Assembly (NCBI RefSeq): GCF_000765825.2
Contig: NZ_JRPE02000014.1
Span: 1-50,869, forward strand
DNA: 50,869 nt
Reading direction: 5' to 3'
DNA from: Helicobacter magdeburgensis
GTDB taxonomy: Bacteria; Campylobacterota; Campylobacteria; Campylobacterales; Helicobacteraceae
In this document: positions 19,839-31,008 of the stretch, one piece after another
How positions within the stretch are numbered: position 1 is the stretch's first letter
Layout: each line of letters begins with the position of its first letter
The notes under the pieces: model-generated
What the model was told of the DNA's origin: nothing
The model's database searches: none
The model's input: only the letters and a program-made list of their open reading frames with translations
Position numbers and translations under genes: made by a program

Positions 19839-20849
19839 ATGAAAAGACTTTTTAGTGGATTAAAAGCATTTGTTTCAAGCTGGACGGGGACGATTATCAT
19901 CGTTTTGTTTTTGATATTTTTTGTTATGCAGGCGTTTGTTATTCCTACGCGTTCAATGGTAGGCACATTGTATGAGGGCGATTTTTTATTTGTAAAAAAA
20001 TTTAGTTATGGAATCCCAACACCTAGAATCCCTTGGGTTGAGGTGAATATACTGCCTGATTTTCGTGGGAATGGGCATTTGTTTGAGGGAGAGCGACCAA
20101 AAAGGGGCGATGTTGTTGTCTTTATCCCCCCGCACGAACAAAAGGTGTATTATGTCAAACGCACTTTTGCTGTGGGTGGTGATGAAGTGATTTTTGATAA
20201 GGATGGAATGTATCTGCGTCCATTTGAGGGTGATGAGTATATAAGAGAGCATTTTTCTGGCTATGTGCTTGTGGAGCGATTTGGCAAACTTTTTGTCAAA
20301 GAGCCATATATGGGGCAACACCCGGGCATTGCTTATCAAAGTGAGTATTATGAGAATCCTTATAATGAAAGTCGTTACAAAATAGATGAGCAGGGAAAAC
20401 TCTATAAAAGAGTGTGTGTAGAGGGAGTAGGACACGCAAATATGGGCGATGGTGAGCTTGGCTGTGAGCTGTGGAAGAGAGAGTATATCACAGATACAAG
20501 TGGGCTTATAGAAGATAGAAATGTCGCTTTCACAGATATGTTTAATGATAGGACAATCCGCAGTATGGAAAAATATGATGATATGTTTTATATCAAAATC
20601 AAGCAAGATGAATTTTTTATGGTCGGCGACAATCGCAACAACAGCTTTGATTCACGCTTTTGGGGGAGTGTGCCATATAAAAATATTATAGGAAAGCCGT
20701 GGTTTATCTATCTTAGTCTCAATAAGGCAAATAGTGAAGAATCTGGAGCAGATGTGGATAAGAGTAAGCGTTATACAATCCGCTGGGAGAGAATGTTTAA
20801 AACAACGGAGGGCTTGGAGCAGAAAATGAGAGAGGCAATGCCAAAATAA
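19839..20849 (+). CDS. lepB: Signal peptidase I (LepB)
   Basis: This membrane-bound serine protease removes Sec signal peptides. It has one N-terminal membrane helix (TIIIVLFLIFFVMQAFVI), the catalytic Ser39 in PTRSMVGTL and the general-base Lys107 in YYVKRTFAVGGD. The conserved box MVGDNRNNSFDSRFWG comes next. At 336 residues it is somewhat longer than the ~290 I recall for H. pylori; the extra length is in the non-catalytic periplasmic part (residues 150-230). AAAGGA precedes the ATG, 14 bases after folD. Confidence 0.96.
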   Translation: MKRLFSGLKAFVSSWTGTIIIVLFLIFFVMQAFVIPTRSMVGTLYEGDFLFVKKFSYGIPTPRIPWVEVNILPDFRGNGHLFEGERPKRGDVVVFIPPHEQKVYYVKRTFAVGGDEVIFDKDGMYLRPFEGDEYIREHFSGYVLVERFGKLFVKEPYMGQHPGIAYQSEYYENPYNESRYKIDEQGKLYKRVCVEGVGHANMGDGELGCELWKREYITDTSGLIEDRNVAFTDMFNDRTIRSMEKYDDMFYIKIKQDEFFMVGDNRNNSFDSRFWGSVPYKNIIGKPWFIYLSLNKANSEESGADVDKSKRYTIRWERMFKTTEGLEQKMREAMPK

Positions 20850-20878
20850 AGCTGTAAAATAAAAATAAAAGGGAAAAG

Positions 20879-21343
20879 ATGACGGCAGAAAACAAAAAAC
20901 AAACCTATGTGATAGGCACAGACCACGCGGGAGTGAATCTCAAAGATTTTGTAATGACTTTTTTGCAAGAAAAGGGCTTTAGCGTGATTGACTTGGCTCC
21001 ACAAGATAGACAAAGGGTGGATTACCCAGATTATGCTAAAAAAGTATGCGATGTTTTAAAAGAAAATCCGCAGTATAAGGGGATTTTAATCTGTGGAAGT
21101 GGAATTGGAATGAGCATTGCTGCTAATCGCTATAAACATATCCGTGCTGCATTATGCCACGATGCGTATATGGCAAAAATGGCAAGGCTACATAATGATG
21201 CTAATGTCTTATGTATGGGTGAGCGTATCAGTGGCGTGGGCGAAGTGGAGTCAATCCTTGAAGCCTTTGTAAGCAGCGAATTTGAGGGTGAGCGGCATCT
21301 TGTGCGTGTGGAAAAGCTAGGGAATCTAGGACAGATTCTATAA
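20879..21343 (+). CDS. rpiB: Ribose-5-phosphate isomerase B
   Basis: This 154-residue LacA/RpiB-family isomerase interconverts ribose-5-phosphate and ribulose-5-phosphate. GTDHAGVNLKD, DYPDYAKKVC and the catalytic/anomeric loop ILICGSGIGMSIAANR (with the active-site Cys) are all present, then DAYMAKMARLHNDANVL. The ribosome site is weak (AAGGGAAAAG directly before ATG). Its place between lepB and apt is as in H. pylori. Confidence 0.95.
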   Translation: MTAENKKQTYVIGTDHAGVNLKDFVMTFLQEKGFSVIDLAPQDRQRVDYPDYAKKVCDVLKENPQYKGILICGSGIGMSIAANRYKHIRAALCHDAYMAKMARLHNDANVLCMGERISGVGEVESILEAFVSSEFEGERHLVRVEKLGNLGQIL

Positions 21344-21358
21344 AGTTAAGGAGAAAGT

Positions 21359-21712
21359 ATGGAAGGAAGTGTAGGAAATTTCATTGCAAAATGGTTTTTT
21401 TTAACAGGCTTTATTTTATTTGTATTGTATATGCTTGTGCGGACATTTTTCTATCGCTCTGTGGCACAAAAGGAGGAGAGAAACTCTGCTGCAATGAAGC
21501 TAACACTCAATGAAGCGGAGATTCTTATCCGCAAACATCAGCTGCAACTGCAAAGGGCGTTAGGGAATATTGATATTCTTACCCAGGAGATGAATGCGTT
21601 AAAAAATGAAGTCAAGGTGTTAAAATCACGAAATTCTCAATATAGAATTGAAACTGATAAATACAAGGCGAGAATCAAAGACTTGGAGCAAAAAATAGAG
21701 GCATTGCTCTAA
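21359..21712 (+). CDS. Membrane-anchored coiled-coil protein, function unknown
   Basis: This 117-residue protein has one N-terminal helix (WFFLTGFILFVLYMLVRTFF, residues 13-32), then a continuous predicted coiled coil from about residue 45 to the end (LNEAEILIRKHQLQLQRALG; MNALKNEVKVLKSR; IKDLEQKIEALL). AAGGAG precedes the ATG. It is the conserved small gene between rpiB and apt in Helicobacter. No function is evident; a scaffold or FtsL/B-like assembly role would fit the shape but is speculative. Confidence 0.75.
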   Translation: MEGSVGNFIAKWFFLTGFILFVLYMLVRTFFYRSVAQKEERNSAAMKLTLNEAEILIRKHQLQLQRALGNIDILTQEMNALKNEVKVLKSRNSQYRIETDKYKARIKDLEQKIEALL

Positions 21713-21748
21713 GATTCTATCTCTCAAATCACGCAAAGGAGTTTTTGA

Positions 21749-22297
21749 ATGAATACCATAAATAAACAAAAGATAGCAGATTCTATACGCGCTATACTTG
21801 ATTACCCAAAGCCAGATGTTATTTTTCGTGATATTACCACGCTTATTGGGAATGCGGAGGTTTTTGCTGAAGTGATTGAGATTCTAAAAAATCGCTATGT
21901 GGATAAAAAAATTGATTTTGTCGCTGGTATTGAAGCAAGGGGGTTTATTTTTGGCTCGGCTTTAGCCTTTGCTATGGGCGTGGGCTTTGTGCCTATACGC
22001 AAAAAAGGTAAGCTCCCCTTTACAACCGTGAGCGAAAAATATAGCCTAGAATATGGCTTTGATGAAGTGGAAATGCATATTGATGCCTTTAGGGAAGTGA
22101 AAAATCCCAAAGTTGTGTTAGTAGATGACTTGATTGCCACAGGTGGCACGGCAGAGGCAAGTGTGAAGCTTATAAAATCTATGGGGGCAGAATGTGTGGA
22201 GGCAGCTTTTCTTATCAACCTTAAAGGTTTGCAGGGTGAGAAAAAGCTCCTTTCACATACAAAAGTATTTAGCATTTTGGAATATGAGGGAAAATAA
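21749..22297 (+). CDS. apt: Adenine phosphoribosyltransferase
   Basis: This 182-residue purine-salvage enzyme makes AMP from adenine and PRPP. The PRPP-binding signature is [19 protein letters not shown]. Other family segments are [17 protein letters not shown] and [17 protein letters not shown], then [22 protein letters not shown] precedes the ATG. The stop codon directly abuts the next ATG (dedA). Confidence 0.97.
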   Translation: MNTINKQKIADSIRAILDYPKPDVIFRDITTLIGNAEVFAEVIEILKNRYVDKKIDFVAGIEARGFIFGSALAFAMGVGFVPIRKKGKLPFTTVSEKYSLEYGFDEVEMHIDAFREVKNPKVVLVDDLIATGGTAEASVKLIKSMGAECVEAAFLINLKGLQGEKKLLSHTKVFSILEYEGK

Positions 22298-24480
<2,183 letters not shown>

Positions 24481-24482
24481 CT

Positions 24483-25583
24483 ATGGGACTTTCAATAGGT
24501 ATTGTTGGGCTTCCAAATGTTGGTAAATCCACGACTTTTAATGCACTCACAAAGGCACAAAACGCAGAGGCGGCAAACTATCCATTCTGCACAATTGAGC
24601 CAAATAAGGCGGTTGTGCCTGTGCCAGATTCTAGGCTAGATGAGTTGGCAAAGATAGTAAATCCTCAAAAGATTCAGCATTCAGTCGTGGAGTTTGTGGA
24701 TATTGCGGGGCTTGTGCGAGGGGCGAGTAAGGGTGAGGGGCTAGGCAATCAGTTTTTAGCAAACATTAAAGAAGCGGATATGATTTTGCATATTGTGCGA
24801 TGCTTTGAAGATTCTAATATTACGCACGTGGAAGGGCGGATTGATCCTATTAGCGATATTGAGATTATTGAGCTAGAGCTGCTTTTTGCCGATATGGCAA
24901 GTCTAAACAAACGCATTGAAAAGCTGCAAAAAGAGAGCAAGGCACAAAAGGGTGCAAACGCACAACTCTCCATCGCACAAGAGCTTTTAGCCCATTTAGA
25001 ATCTAATAAGCCGGTCAAAACCTTTGCTAAAAAAGAGAGCGAAGAGTTTATAACGCTTAATCGTGAGCTACGATTTCTCACAAATAAGGAAGTGATGTAT
25101 GGGGCAAATGTGAGTGAAGATGGGCTAGAATCTGATAACGAATATGTAAAAAAAGTGCGTGAATATGCCGAGAAAAACGGAGGCATTGCCATCAAGCTTT
25201 GTGCGAAGATTGAAGAAGAGATGGTAGGAATGGAGGATAGTGAAAGGGCAGAGTTTTTGGCAAGTCTGGGGGCAAGTGAGAGTGGGCTAGAGCAGATTAT
25301 TAGGGAGGGGTTTTCACGGCTTGGGCTTATAAGCTATTTTACCGCTGGGGTCAAAGAAGTGCGTGCTTGGACGATTAGAAAAGGGGATTTAGCACCAAAG
25401 GCGGCTAGTGTGATACATAAGGATTTTGAAAAGGGCTTTATCCGCGCGGAATGTATAAGCTATGATGATTTTATCAAGTATGGCGGAGAAGCAAAGGCAA
25501 AAGAAGCGGGGGCTATGCGGATTGAAGGGAAAGAATATATCGTGCAAGATGGGGATATAATGCACTTTAGGTTTAATGTGTAG
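24483..25583 (+). CDS. ychF: YchF/EngD, Obg-family ATPase
   Basis: This 366-residue P-loop NTPase associates with ribosomes and prefers ATP. G1 is GLPNVGKSTTF, with ANYPFCTIEPN as the switch region. G3 is FVDIAGLVRGASKGEGLGNQF, a helical hairpin is at about residues 130-190, and there is a C-terminal TGS domain (GDLAPKAASVIHKDFEKGFI; GKEYIVQDGDIMHFRFN). The usual guanine NKxD motif is not present, as expected for YchF. It is the last gene of the folD-to-ychF run. Confidence 0.97.
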   Translation: MGLSIGIVGLPNVGKSTTFNALTKAQNAEAANYPFCTIEPNKAVVPVPDSRLDELAKIVNPQKIQHSVVEFVDIAGLVRGASKGEGLGNQFLANIKEADMILHIVRCFEDSNITHVEGRIDPISDIEIIELELLFADMASLNKRIEKLQKESKAQKGANAQLSIAQELLAHLESNKPVKTFAKKESEEFITLNRELRFLTNKEVMYGANVSEDGLESDNEYVKKVREYAEKNGGIAIKLCAKIEEEMVGMEDSERAEFLASLGASESGLEQIIREGFSRLGLISYFTAGVKEVRAWTIRKGDLAPKAASVIHKDFEKGFIRAECISYDDFIKYGGEAKAKEAGAMRIEGKEYIVQDGDIMHFRFNV

Positions 25584-25723
25584 ATTGGTTTGCAGGATAG
25601 ATGGCAAATAAGAATTAAAAAATATTTTACTTTGTTCCAACATATTCATCGTATCAAGATTCTAGAGATTCAATTTGTGTCATCTTTTCCAATTATGTTT
25701 TTTATGTTCCTTAGCTGGTATAT

Positions 25724-25740
25724 TTGGAATATATTTTGCT
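25724..25740 (+). promoter_or_regulatory. Sigma-54 (RpoN) promoter of flgB-flgC-fliE
   Basis: The sequence TTGGAATATATTTTGCT has GG at 25726-25727 and GC at 25738-25739 separated by exactly 10 bases. The flanks are TTGG and TTTGCT, a good match to the -24/-12 consensus. It lies 52 bases before flgB. RpoN control of rod and basal-body genes is established in Helicobacter and Campylobacter. The remaining sequence between ychF and flgB carries no other clear element. Confidence 0.8.
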
Positions 25741-25791
25741 TCTTTTCTTGGAGTTATCAAGCTAGAATCTATATGATGAAAAGGGGCTAAA

Positions 25792-26226
25792 ATGGCTATT
25801 GCAGATATTTCTAAAGCTTATTCTGTTGTGTATAAGGCACTTGATTACCGCTCAATCAGACAGGATATGATTGCTTCAAATATTGCTAATGTGAATACGC
25901 CTTTCTATCGTCCAAAAGATGTGAATTTTGAGCAGTATTTAGCGCGTGAAAATAAGCGTATTTTTGGCACGGGGGAGCGAAGCTACAAGCTTGATATTGC
26001 TAAAACTGCCAAAGGACATCTTGATAGCAGACGCAATGTGAAAGATAGTGCGACGATGTTTTGGCGTGATGGACATTTGGCAAAAAATGATGGCAATAGC
26101 GTGGATTTAGATGTAGAAACAAGTGAAGTGGGTAAAAATAGCACAATGTATCAAGCACTTACAAGTGCGTTGCGGCGGCATAAGGGGATTTTTTCCTATG
26201 CTATGGATTCTGGAAGAAATATTTAA
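25792..26226 (+). CDS. flgB: Flagellar basal-body rod protein FlgB
   Basis: This 144-residue proximal rod protein has the rod-family N-terminal motif (SIRQDMIASNIANVNTPFYR) and a C-terminal helical segment (SEVGKNSTMYQALTSALRR). AAGGGG precedes the ATG. It is the first gene of flgB-flgC-fliE, which supplies the proximal rod and the MS-ring adaptor, directly behind the sigma-54 promoter. Confidence 0.96.
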   Translation: MAIADISKAYSVVYKALDYRSIRQDMIASNIANVNTPFYRPKDVNFEQYLARENKRIFGTGERSYKLDIAKTAKGHLDSRRNVKDSATMFWRDGHLAKNDGNSVDLDVETSEVGKNSTMYQALTSALRRHKGIFSYAMDSGRNI

Positions 26227-26244
26227 TGAAGTTAAGGAGTGAAA

Positions 26245-26736
26245 ATGTTTTTATCAAGTTTTGATATAAGCGGATATGGGCTTTCAGCTCAAAGGGTGCG
26301 TGTCAATACAATCTCATCAAATATTGCAAATGCCAATACCACACGCACCGATGAGGGCGGACCTTATCGCAGGAGAGAGGTGGTGTTTCGTGCGTTTGAT
26401 TTTAATAAAGTCTTAAATGAGAAATTGGGAAAAAATAATCAACAACTTAAATATGAAGATCCATTAAATGAGGGCGATTTGGGAAAAGAGCCAAAACCTG
26501 CTATAATGAGCGTTTATATTCAAAAGATTGCGCGTGATGATAGGGAGCCACTTATGAAATATGACCCAAGCCACCCAGATGCGAACTCTGAAGGTTATGT
26601 TGCATATCCTAATGTTAATCCTGTTGTAGAAATGGCCGATTTAATAGAGGCAACTCGTGCATATCAAGCGAATGTCGCAGCATTTCAAAGTGCAAAAAAT
26701 ATGGCAAGTAATGCTATTACAATGTTTCAAGCATAG
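26245..26736 (+). CDS. flgC: Flagellar basal-body rod protein FlgC
   Basis: This proximal rod protein (163 residues from ATG at 26245) has the N-terminal rod motif SAQRVRVNTISSNIANANTT and the C-terminal motif NPVVEMADLIEATRAYQANV. I chose ATG over an in-frame GTG at 26239 because AAGGAG at about 26232 is correctly spaced only for the ATG. It lies 18 bases after flgB and before fliE. Confidence 0.96.
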   Translation: MFLSSFDISGYGLSAQRVRVNTISSNIANANTTRTDEGGPYRRREVVFRAFDFNKVLNEKLGKNNQQLKYEDPLNEGDLGKEPKPAIMSVYIQKIARDDREPLMKYDPSHPDANSEGYVAYPNVNPVVEMADLIEATRAYQANVAAFQSAKNMASNAITMFQA

Positions 26737-26745
26737 GAGAAGTAA

Positions 26746-27051
26746 ATGGCTAATCAATTTGGTGTGATTACAAACAATATTCAGCCTGTTGGTAATCAAA
26801 AAGTAGAAAACACACAAAATAGGCAAGATGGGCTTGATTTTATTAACACGCTTAAAAGCTCTATCCAAGAGGTGAATACTGAGCAGCAAATTTCAGAAAA
26901 AGCCCTAGCAGATATGGCAAGTGGGCAGGTAAAAGACTTGCATCAGGCGGCTATTGCGATTAATCGTGCGGAAAATAGTATGAAAGTAATGCTTGAAGTG
27001 AGAAACAAAGCCATTAATGCCTATAAAGAAATCCTAAGAACTCAAATCTAA
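26746..27051 (+). CDS. fliE: Flagellar hook-basal body protein FliE
   Basis: FliE joins the MS ring to the rod. The 101-residue protein has the typical C-terminal helical domain (VKDLHQAAIAINRAENSMKV, then VRNKAINAYKEILRTQI). AGGAGAAG precedes the ATG, 9 bases after flgC. The next gene, ftsI, is not flagellar, but H. pylori has the same order. Confidence 0.95.
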   Translation: MANQFGVITNNIQPVGNQKVENTQNRQDGLDFINTLKSSIQEVNTEQQISEKALADMASGQVKDLHQAAIAINRAENSMKVMLEVRNKAINAYKEILRTQI

Positions 27052-27059
27052 GGGCATTT

Positions 27060-28841
27060 GTGGCGTATTATCCCAAAAAAACAGGTGTTGTTATATCTGT
27101 TTTTTTCTTACTCATCTTGTGTATCGTTGTGTTTTTAAGCATTGCGTATGTTAAGATAGTAACCCCTAGAAAACTCCCAAACCTTAGTGCTGCAAAGAGT
27201 GATACTTCAGTCCGTGGCAGTCTCTATACAAGTGATGGTTTTGAAATTGCATATAGTGATAAGCTCTACAAAGCAAGTGTGAATACCCAAAGTATTGACC
27301 CAGATAAAAAAGAGCTTTTTATTACGCTTTTTTCCATATATAGTGGGATTCCAAAAGATGAAGTGGCTAAAAAGATAAATCAAAAAGGCTATGTGGTTTT
27401 ATCCTATACACTGAATTCCACAATCGCTACTCACCTTAAGAATCTTAATCTCATTCTTATCCGCTACGATGTGTTTCGTGAGTATGAGGACAAAAAGGGT
27501 AGAGTGATTCAAAAAATGGGCTTAAGTATTGAAGTGAGTGGTAATAATAGAATCTACACTTATAAAAATATCTTAGAGCCGCTTATTGGCTACACACGCA
27601 AGGTTGAAAGTCAAAATATCACGCGTGTTGATGGCGTGAAGGGAGTGGAGAAATATTACAATGATATTCTCTCCGCCAAGCAAGATGGCAGGATTATAGG
27701 CAAACGAGATGTGGGATTTAATATTATCGCTAACAAGGGAGCGAGTATCCAAAGTCGTCAAGATGGTTTTGATATTACCCTAAGCATACCATTAAGTTTG
27801 CAAAGAAAGATTGAGCTGACACTTGATGAGGCAAAAAAGCGTTATAAAGTGCGTGAGATTATTGCGGGAGTTATGGATTCTAAAACGGGTAAGATTCTAG
27901 CCCTTGCGACTTCTAATCGCTTTGATCCCAAAAGCATTCAGCAAAAAGACTATCCAAATTTGAATCTCAATGCTATTGAGTATTCCTATGAACCCGGTAG
28001 CACGATTAAACCCATTATCTATGCAATTTTGTTGCAAAAGGGTATGGTCAAGCCAAGCGATGTGGTTGAACTCAATGATGGCTACTATAAGCTTAAAAGC
28101 TACACTATCCGCGATACCCATCCGCTAAAAAGTGCAAGTGTGGAAGATATTATTGTGCGTTCAAGCAATATAGGAATGGTGAAAATCTCTCAAAATCTTA
28201 ATCCAAAGGAATACCACACAGCCCTGCACGCCTTTGGTTTTGGTGAGCTAAGTGGCATTGATTTGCCTTATGAAAAAACAGGCTTAGTGCCAAGCCCAAA
28301 GACTTTTAATAATGAAGTGTATCGTGCGAGTGTGAGCTATGGCTATGGTATGAGAGCGACTTTTATGCAGCTTTTGCGTTCTTATGCGATTTTTAGCAAT
28401 GGAGGCTACCTTGTAACACCCCGTGTAAGCGAGTATGTAATATCTCCAAGCGGGGAAAAATATATCCCAAAACAGCTTGAGCCAATAGCGATTTTATCAC
28501 CAGATGTTGTGCAGCAAGTGTATGATACGCTTATCCGCGTTGTGCAAAAGGTGATTAAAGTAGCCCAAGTTGATGGTGTGATTACAGGTGGCAAAACAGG
28601 CACGGCTAGAATTGCAAGCGGTGGCAAGTATGATACAAAATATAATGGTTCGTTTTTTGGTTTTGCCCAAGATGAGACAAACTCCTATACAATTGGTGTT
28701 GTAGCCTTTGAATCTGATATAAAAGATGACTATTATGGCGCTAAAACAGCCGCGCCAATCTTTAAGCATATTGTGGAGCTTTTGCTTGAAAATGGCTATC
28801 TTAAACCCATAGAATCTCCACAAGAAACACCAGAGACTTAA
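27060..28841 (+). CDS. ftsI: Peptidoglycan transpeptidase FtsI (PBP3-type)
   Basis: This 593-residue class B penicillin-binding protein makes septal cross-links. It has one N-terminal membrane helix (GVVISVFFLLILCIVVFLSI), a pedestal/dimerisation domain, then the transpeptidase. The active-site Ser314 is in GSTIK, SxN is at 368-370 (SSN) and KTG is at 512-514 (GGKTGTAR). The start is GTG, 8 bases after the fliE stop with AAGGG as ribosome site. Being behind fliE, it may receive read-through from the sigma-54 promoter, linking division and flagellar transcription; that is inference. Confidence 0.93.
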   Translation: MAYYPKKTGVVISVFFLLILCIVVFLSIAYVKIVTPRKLPNLSAAKSDTSVRGSLYTSDGFEIAYSDKLYKASVNTQSIDPDKKELFITLFSIYSGIPKDEVAKKINQKGYVVLSYTLNSTIATHLKNLNLILIRYDVFREYEDKKGRVIQKMGLSIEVSGNNRIYTYKNILEPLIGYTRKVESQNITRVDGVKGVEKYYNDILSAKQDGRIIGKRDVGFNIIANKGASIQSRQDGFDITLSIPLSLQRKIELTLDEAKKRYKVREIIAGVMDSKTGKILALATSNRFDPKSIQQKDYPNLNLNAIEYSYEPGSTIKPIIYAILLQKGMVKPSDVVELNDGYYKLKSYTIRDTHPLKSASVEDIIVRSSNIGMVKISQNLNPKEYHTALHAFGFGELSGIDLPYEKTGLVPSPKTFNNEVYRASVSYGYGMRATFMQLLRSYAIFSNGGYLVTPRVSEYVISPSGEKYIPKQLEPIAILSPDVVQQVYDTLIRVVQKVIKVAQVDGVITGGKTGTARIASGGKYDTKYNGSFFGFAQDETNSYTIGVVAFESDIKDDYYGAKTAAPIFKHIVELLLENGYLKPIESPQETPET

Positions 28842-28870
28842 AAGATTCTAAATCATTACAATATCATCGT

Positions 28871-28876
28871 TATAAT
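28871..28876 (+). promoter_or_regulatory. -10 element of the Dsb-like gene
   Basis: A perfect TATAAT lies 27 bases before the ATG of the Dsb-like gene; only a weak -35 (TTCTAA, 18-base spacing) is seen. It suggests the gene is transcribed separately from ftsI. Confidence 0.45.
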
Positions 28877-28902
28877 GTGTCTTAAAAAATAAAAGGAGCA
28901 GT

Positions 28903-29598
28903 ATGAAAACAAAATTTGCTTTAAGTGTGCTATGTGCTTTAAGTGTGGCGTATGGAGCAGCGGATAAGGCAGAGCTTCAAAAGACTTTGCAAGCTAATTC
29001 TGTGCAGGGGAATATTATCTCAAGTAGTGATTTGGGGAGTGGGCTAAGTATGGTAGTCATTGATGTGAATAATCAGCAAGTGCCATTTCTAGCGACAAAT
29101 GATGGAAAATTTATCTTTCAGCCTGATGTGTTACTTATACAGGATAAGGCGGTGCAGACTAAGATTAAGGGATTCTATAAAGATGTTTATGAGAAAGAAA
29201 AAGCAAAGATTAATATTAAGTTGCAAGAAGTATTCAAAAAACAAAGTGCTAATGTTTTTCACTTTAAATCTCAAAAAAATGGGGCAAAGACGATTTATAT
29301 CGTTTCTGATGCGAATTGCCCTTACTGCCAAAAGGAGTTTGCAAATTTGAATAAACGGCTAGAAGATGCTAATGTAGAGCTTTTAGTCGTTGGTTTTTTG
29401 GGTGAAGATTCTATGCTGAAGGCTGCTAATGCGTTGAAAAACAAAAGTGGCAATCAAGCTAAAGATATTGCGATGTTAGCCAAACTCTATGAGCCAAAAA
29501 GCAAAGCTACAAGTATGGATACAAAACTAGCCCAAGAGCTCACACAAGCTGTGGCTGACACGGGTGTGCGCTCTGTGCCTTATATTATTGAAGATTAA
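28903..29598 (+). CDS. Periplasmic thiol:disulfide interchange protein, DsbC/DsbG-like
   Basis: This 231-residue protein has a signal peptide (KFALSVLCALSVAYG), an N-terminal dimerisation-like region, then a thioredoxin fold. The active site CPYC is at residues 139-142 in IVSDANCPYCQKEF, and the cis-Pro loop is RSVPYI near the end. It should form or isomerise disulfides in the periplasm. The protein stops only about 4 residues after the cis-Pro loop, while DsbC/DsbG proteins normally continue with a strand and a helix. It may be natural for this lineage or a truncation. Confidence 0.8.
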   Translation: MKTKFALSVLCALSVAYGAADKAELQKTLQANSVQGNIISSSDLGSGLSMVVIDVNNQQVPFLATNDGKFIFQPDVLLIQDKAVQTKIKGFYKDVYEKEKAKINIKLQEVFKKQSANVFHFKSQKNGAKTIYIVSDANCPYCQKEFANLNKRLEDANVELLVVGFLGEDSMLKAANALKNKSGNQAKDIAMLAKLYEPKSKATSMDTKLAQELTQAVADTGVRSVPYIIED

Positions 29599-29655
29599 AA
29601 TAAGCTTTACATTACTTGCATTATGGGAAGGCAGAGCAGATTCTAAAGCAAGATT

Positions 29656-30999
29656 CTAGGGCAGGGCGTTTTCATCTATCATCTCAACCCCTGCACCTTT
29701 AAGGAGCTTTTGGATACTCTCACTTTTACTTGCTATGCCTTGTGTGCCGTTGTATTTTATCATCACTTCATCGCTGAAAGTTTTTTGTAAAGTGTTGATG
29801 TTTTTGCCTAGTTTATCAAGTGTGTTTTCAAATCGCTCTATATAAACAAAAAGCTTTTGAATCTCATTAAAAATCTTATCAATATTCTTATTGCGATGTT
29901 CAAACTGCCATAGATTGTGGATAATGCGAAGCACTGCCATAATCGTCGTTGGCGAGACAAGCACCACACCCTTTTGATACGCCTTATCATACAAGCTCAT
30001 ATCATATTGCATAGCTTCTAAAAATGCCCCTTCAATTGGCACAAACATCAGCACAAAATCAAGCTTCTGCCCCTGCAAATATTGCTGATAATTTTTCCCA
30101 CTCAAAGCATTAATATGGCTCTGCATAGAAAGGGTGAGCTCCTTTCTAGCTTGAATCCTGCCCTCTTCATTTTCCGCATTACATAATCGCTCATAGGCTA
30201 TAAGCGAAGTTTTTGAATCCACCACAACGCACCGCTCCACTTCATTATGCTTTGGGAGCTTGATAATTGCATCTGGGCGGAGCAGGTTGGAGCTATCATC
30301 ATACAAAGTTTGTTGAATCTCATATTCCCGTCCCTGTTGTAATCCGCTATTTTCTAGCACTCTTTGGAGTATCACCTCTCCCCAATTCCCCTGCGTTTTA
30401 TTCTCGCCCTTTAAAGCATTTGTAAGATTATGTGCGTCAGTTGAAAGCTGAAGATTCAGTTTATGGAGCTGGTGAATCTGCGTCTCTAGACTTGCGTGTT
30501 GTTTAAGATTTGTCTCATAATTGAGTGAAAGCTGTTTTGTGAAACGCTGTATCTCTTCACGCAAGGGCTGGAGAGAGAGTATTTGGCTTTGATTAAAGCT
30601 TTGTGTATTTTGAGTTAGAATATCCGCACTCAAAGCCTTAAAGGCATTTTGCAATTCTTGCTTATTTTGTTCTTTTAGTCGCTCTTGCTCATTTTGTGTG
30701 TAAATAAACTGCTCTTTAAGATGCTCTAGCATTGTTTGGGAATGGGCTTTTTCTTCAAGTAGGGCGTTTTGATACATTTGCTGCATATCTTGTAGGCGTT
30801 GGCTTATTTGGGATTGTAAAATCTCTTGCTCGTTGTGTGCGTTTTGAAGTGCTAGATTTGCTTGTAATAACTGCTCTTTGTATTGCTCAAGTGTAAGATT
30901 ATATGAAGATTCTAGCTTTTTAATGCGGCGTGTGTGCCATATATAAAGCCCAAAGCACACACATAGACTCATAATCCCAAAACTTAAGGCAAGATTCAC
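29656..30999 (-). CDS. rmuC: RmuC-family protein
   Basis: This 447-residue protein has an N-terminal helix (LSFGIMSLCVCFGLYIWHT). A long Gln/Glu-rich coiled coil spans about residues 25-190. A nuclease-like domain follows, with family segments GNWGEVILQRVLENSGL, VVVDSKTSLIAYERL, DFVLMFVPIEGAFLEAM and VVLVSPTTIMAVLRII. RmuC limits recombination between inverted repeats. It begins 9 bases after moaC, so it is the last gene of the molybdenum cofactor run. It converges with the Dsb-like gene. Confidence 0.92.
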   Translation of the reverse strand: MNLALSFGIMSLCVCFGLYIWHTRRIKKLESSYNLTLEQYKEQLLQANLALQNAHNEQEILQSQISQRLQDMQQMYQNALLEEKAHSQTMLEHLKEQFIYTQNEQERLKEQNKQELQNAFKALSADILTQNTQSFNQSQILSLQPLREEIQRFTKQLSLNYETNLKQHASLETQIHQLHKLNLQLSTDAHNLTNALKGENKTQGNWGEVILQRVLENSGLQQGREYEIQQTLYDDSSNLLRPDAIIKLPKHNEVERCVVVDSKTSLIAYERLCNAENEEGRIQARKELTLSMQSHINALSGKNYQQYLQGQKLDFVLMFVPIEGAFLEAMQYDMSLYDKAYQKGVVLVSPTTIMAVLRIIHNLWQFEHRNKNIDKIFNEIQKLFVYIERFENTLDKLGKNINTLQKTFSDEVMIKYNGTQGIASKSESIQKLLKGAGVEMIDENALP

Positions 31000-31008
31000 G
31001 CTTTTCTC

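Noticed and set aside
19986-20606. 206-codon minus-strand frame opposite lepB
   Set aside because: It lies fully antisense to a certain gene, its composition is His/Ile/Phe-rich, and no ribosome site was seen; an antisense shadow.
24749-25195. 148-codon minus-strand frame opposite ychF
   Set aside because: Ser/Phe-rich translation typical of the antisense of a Lys/Glu-rich gene.
25590-25790. 66-codon plus-strand frame between ychF and flgB
   Set aside because: It lacks a ribosome site and spans the sigma-54 promoter; its Phe/Trp/Ile-rich translation looks like translated AT-rich DNA.
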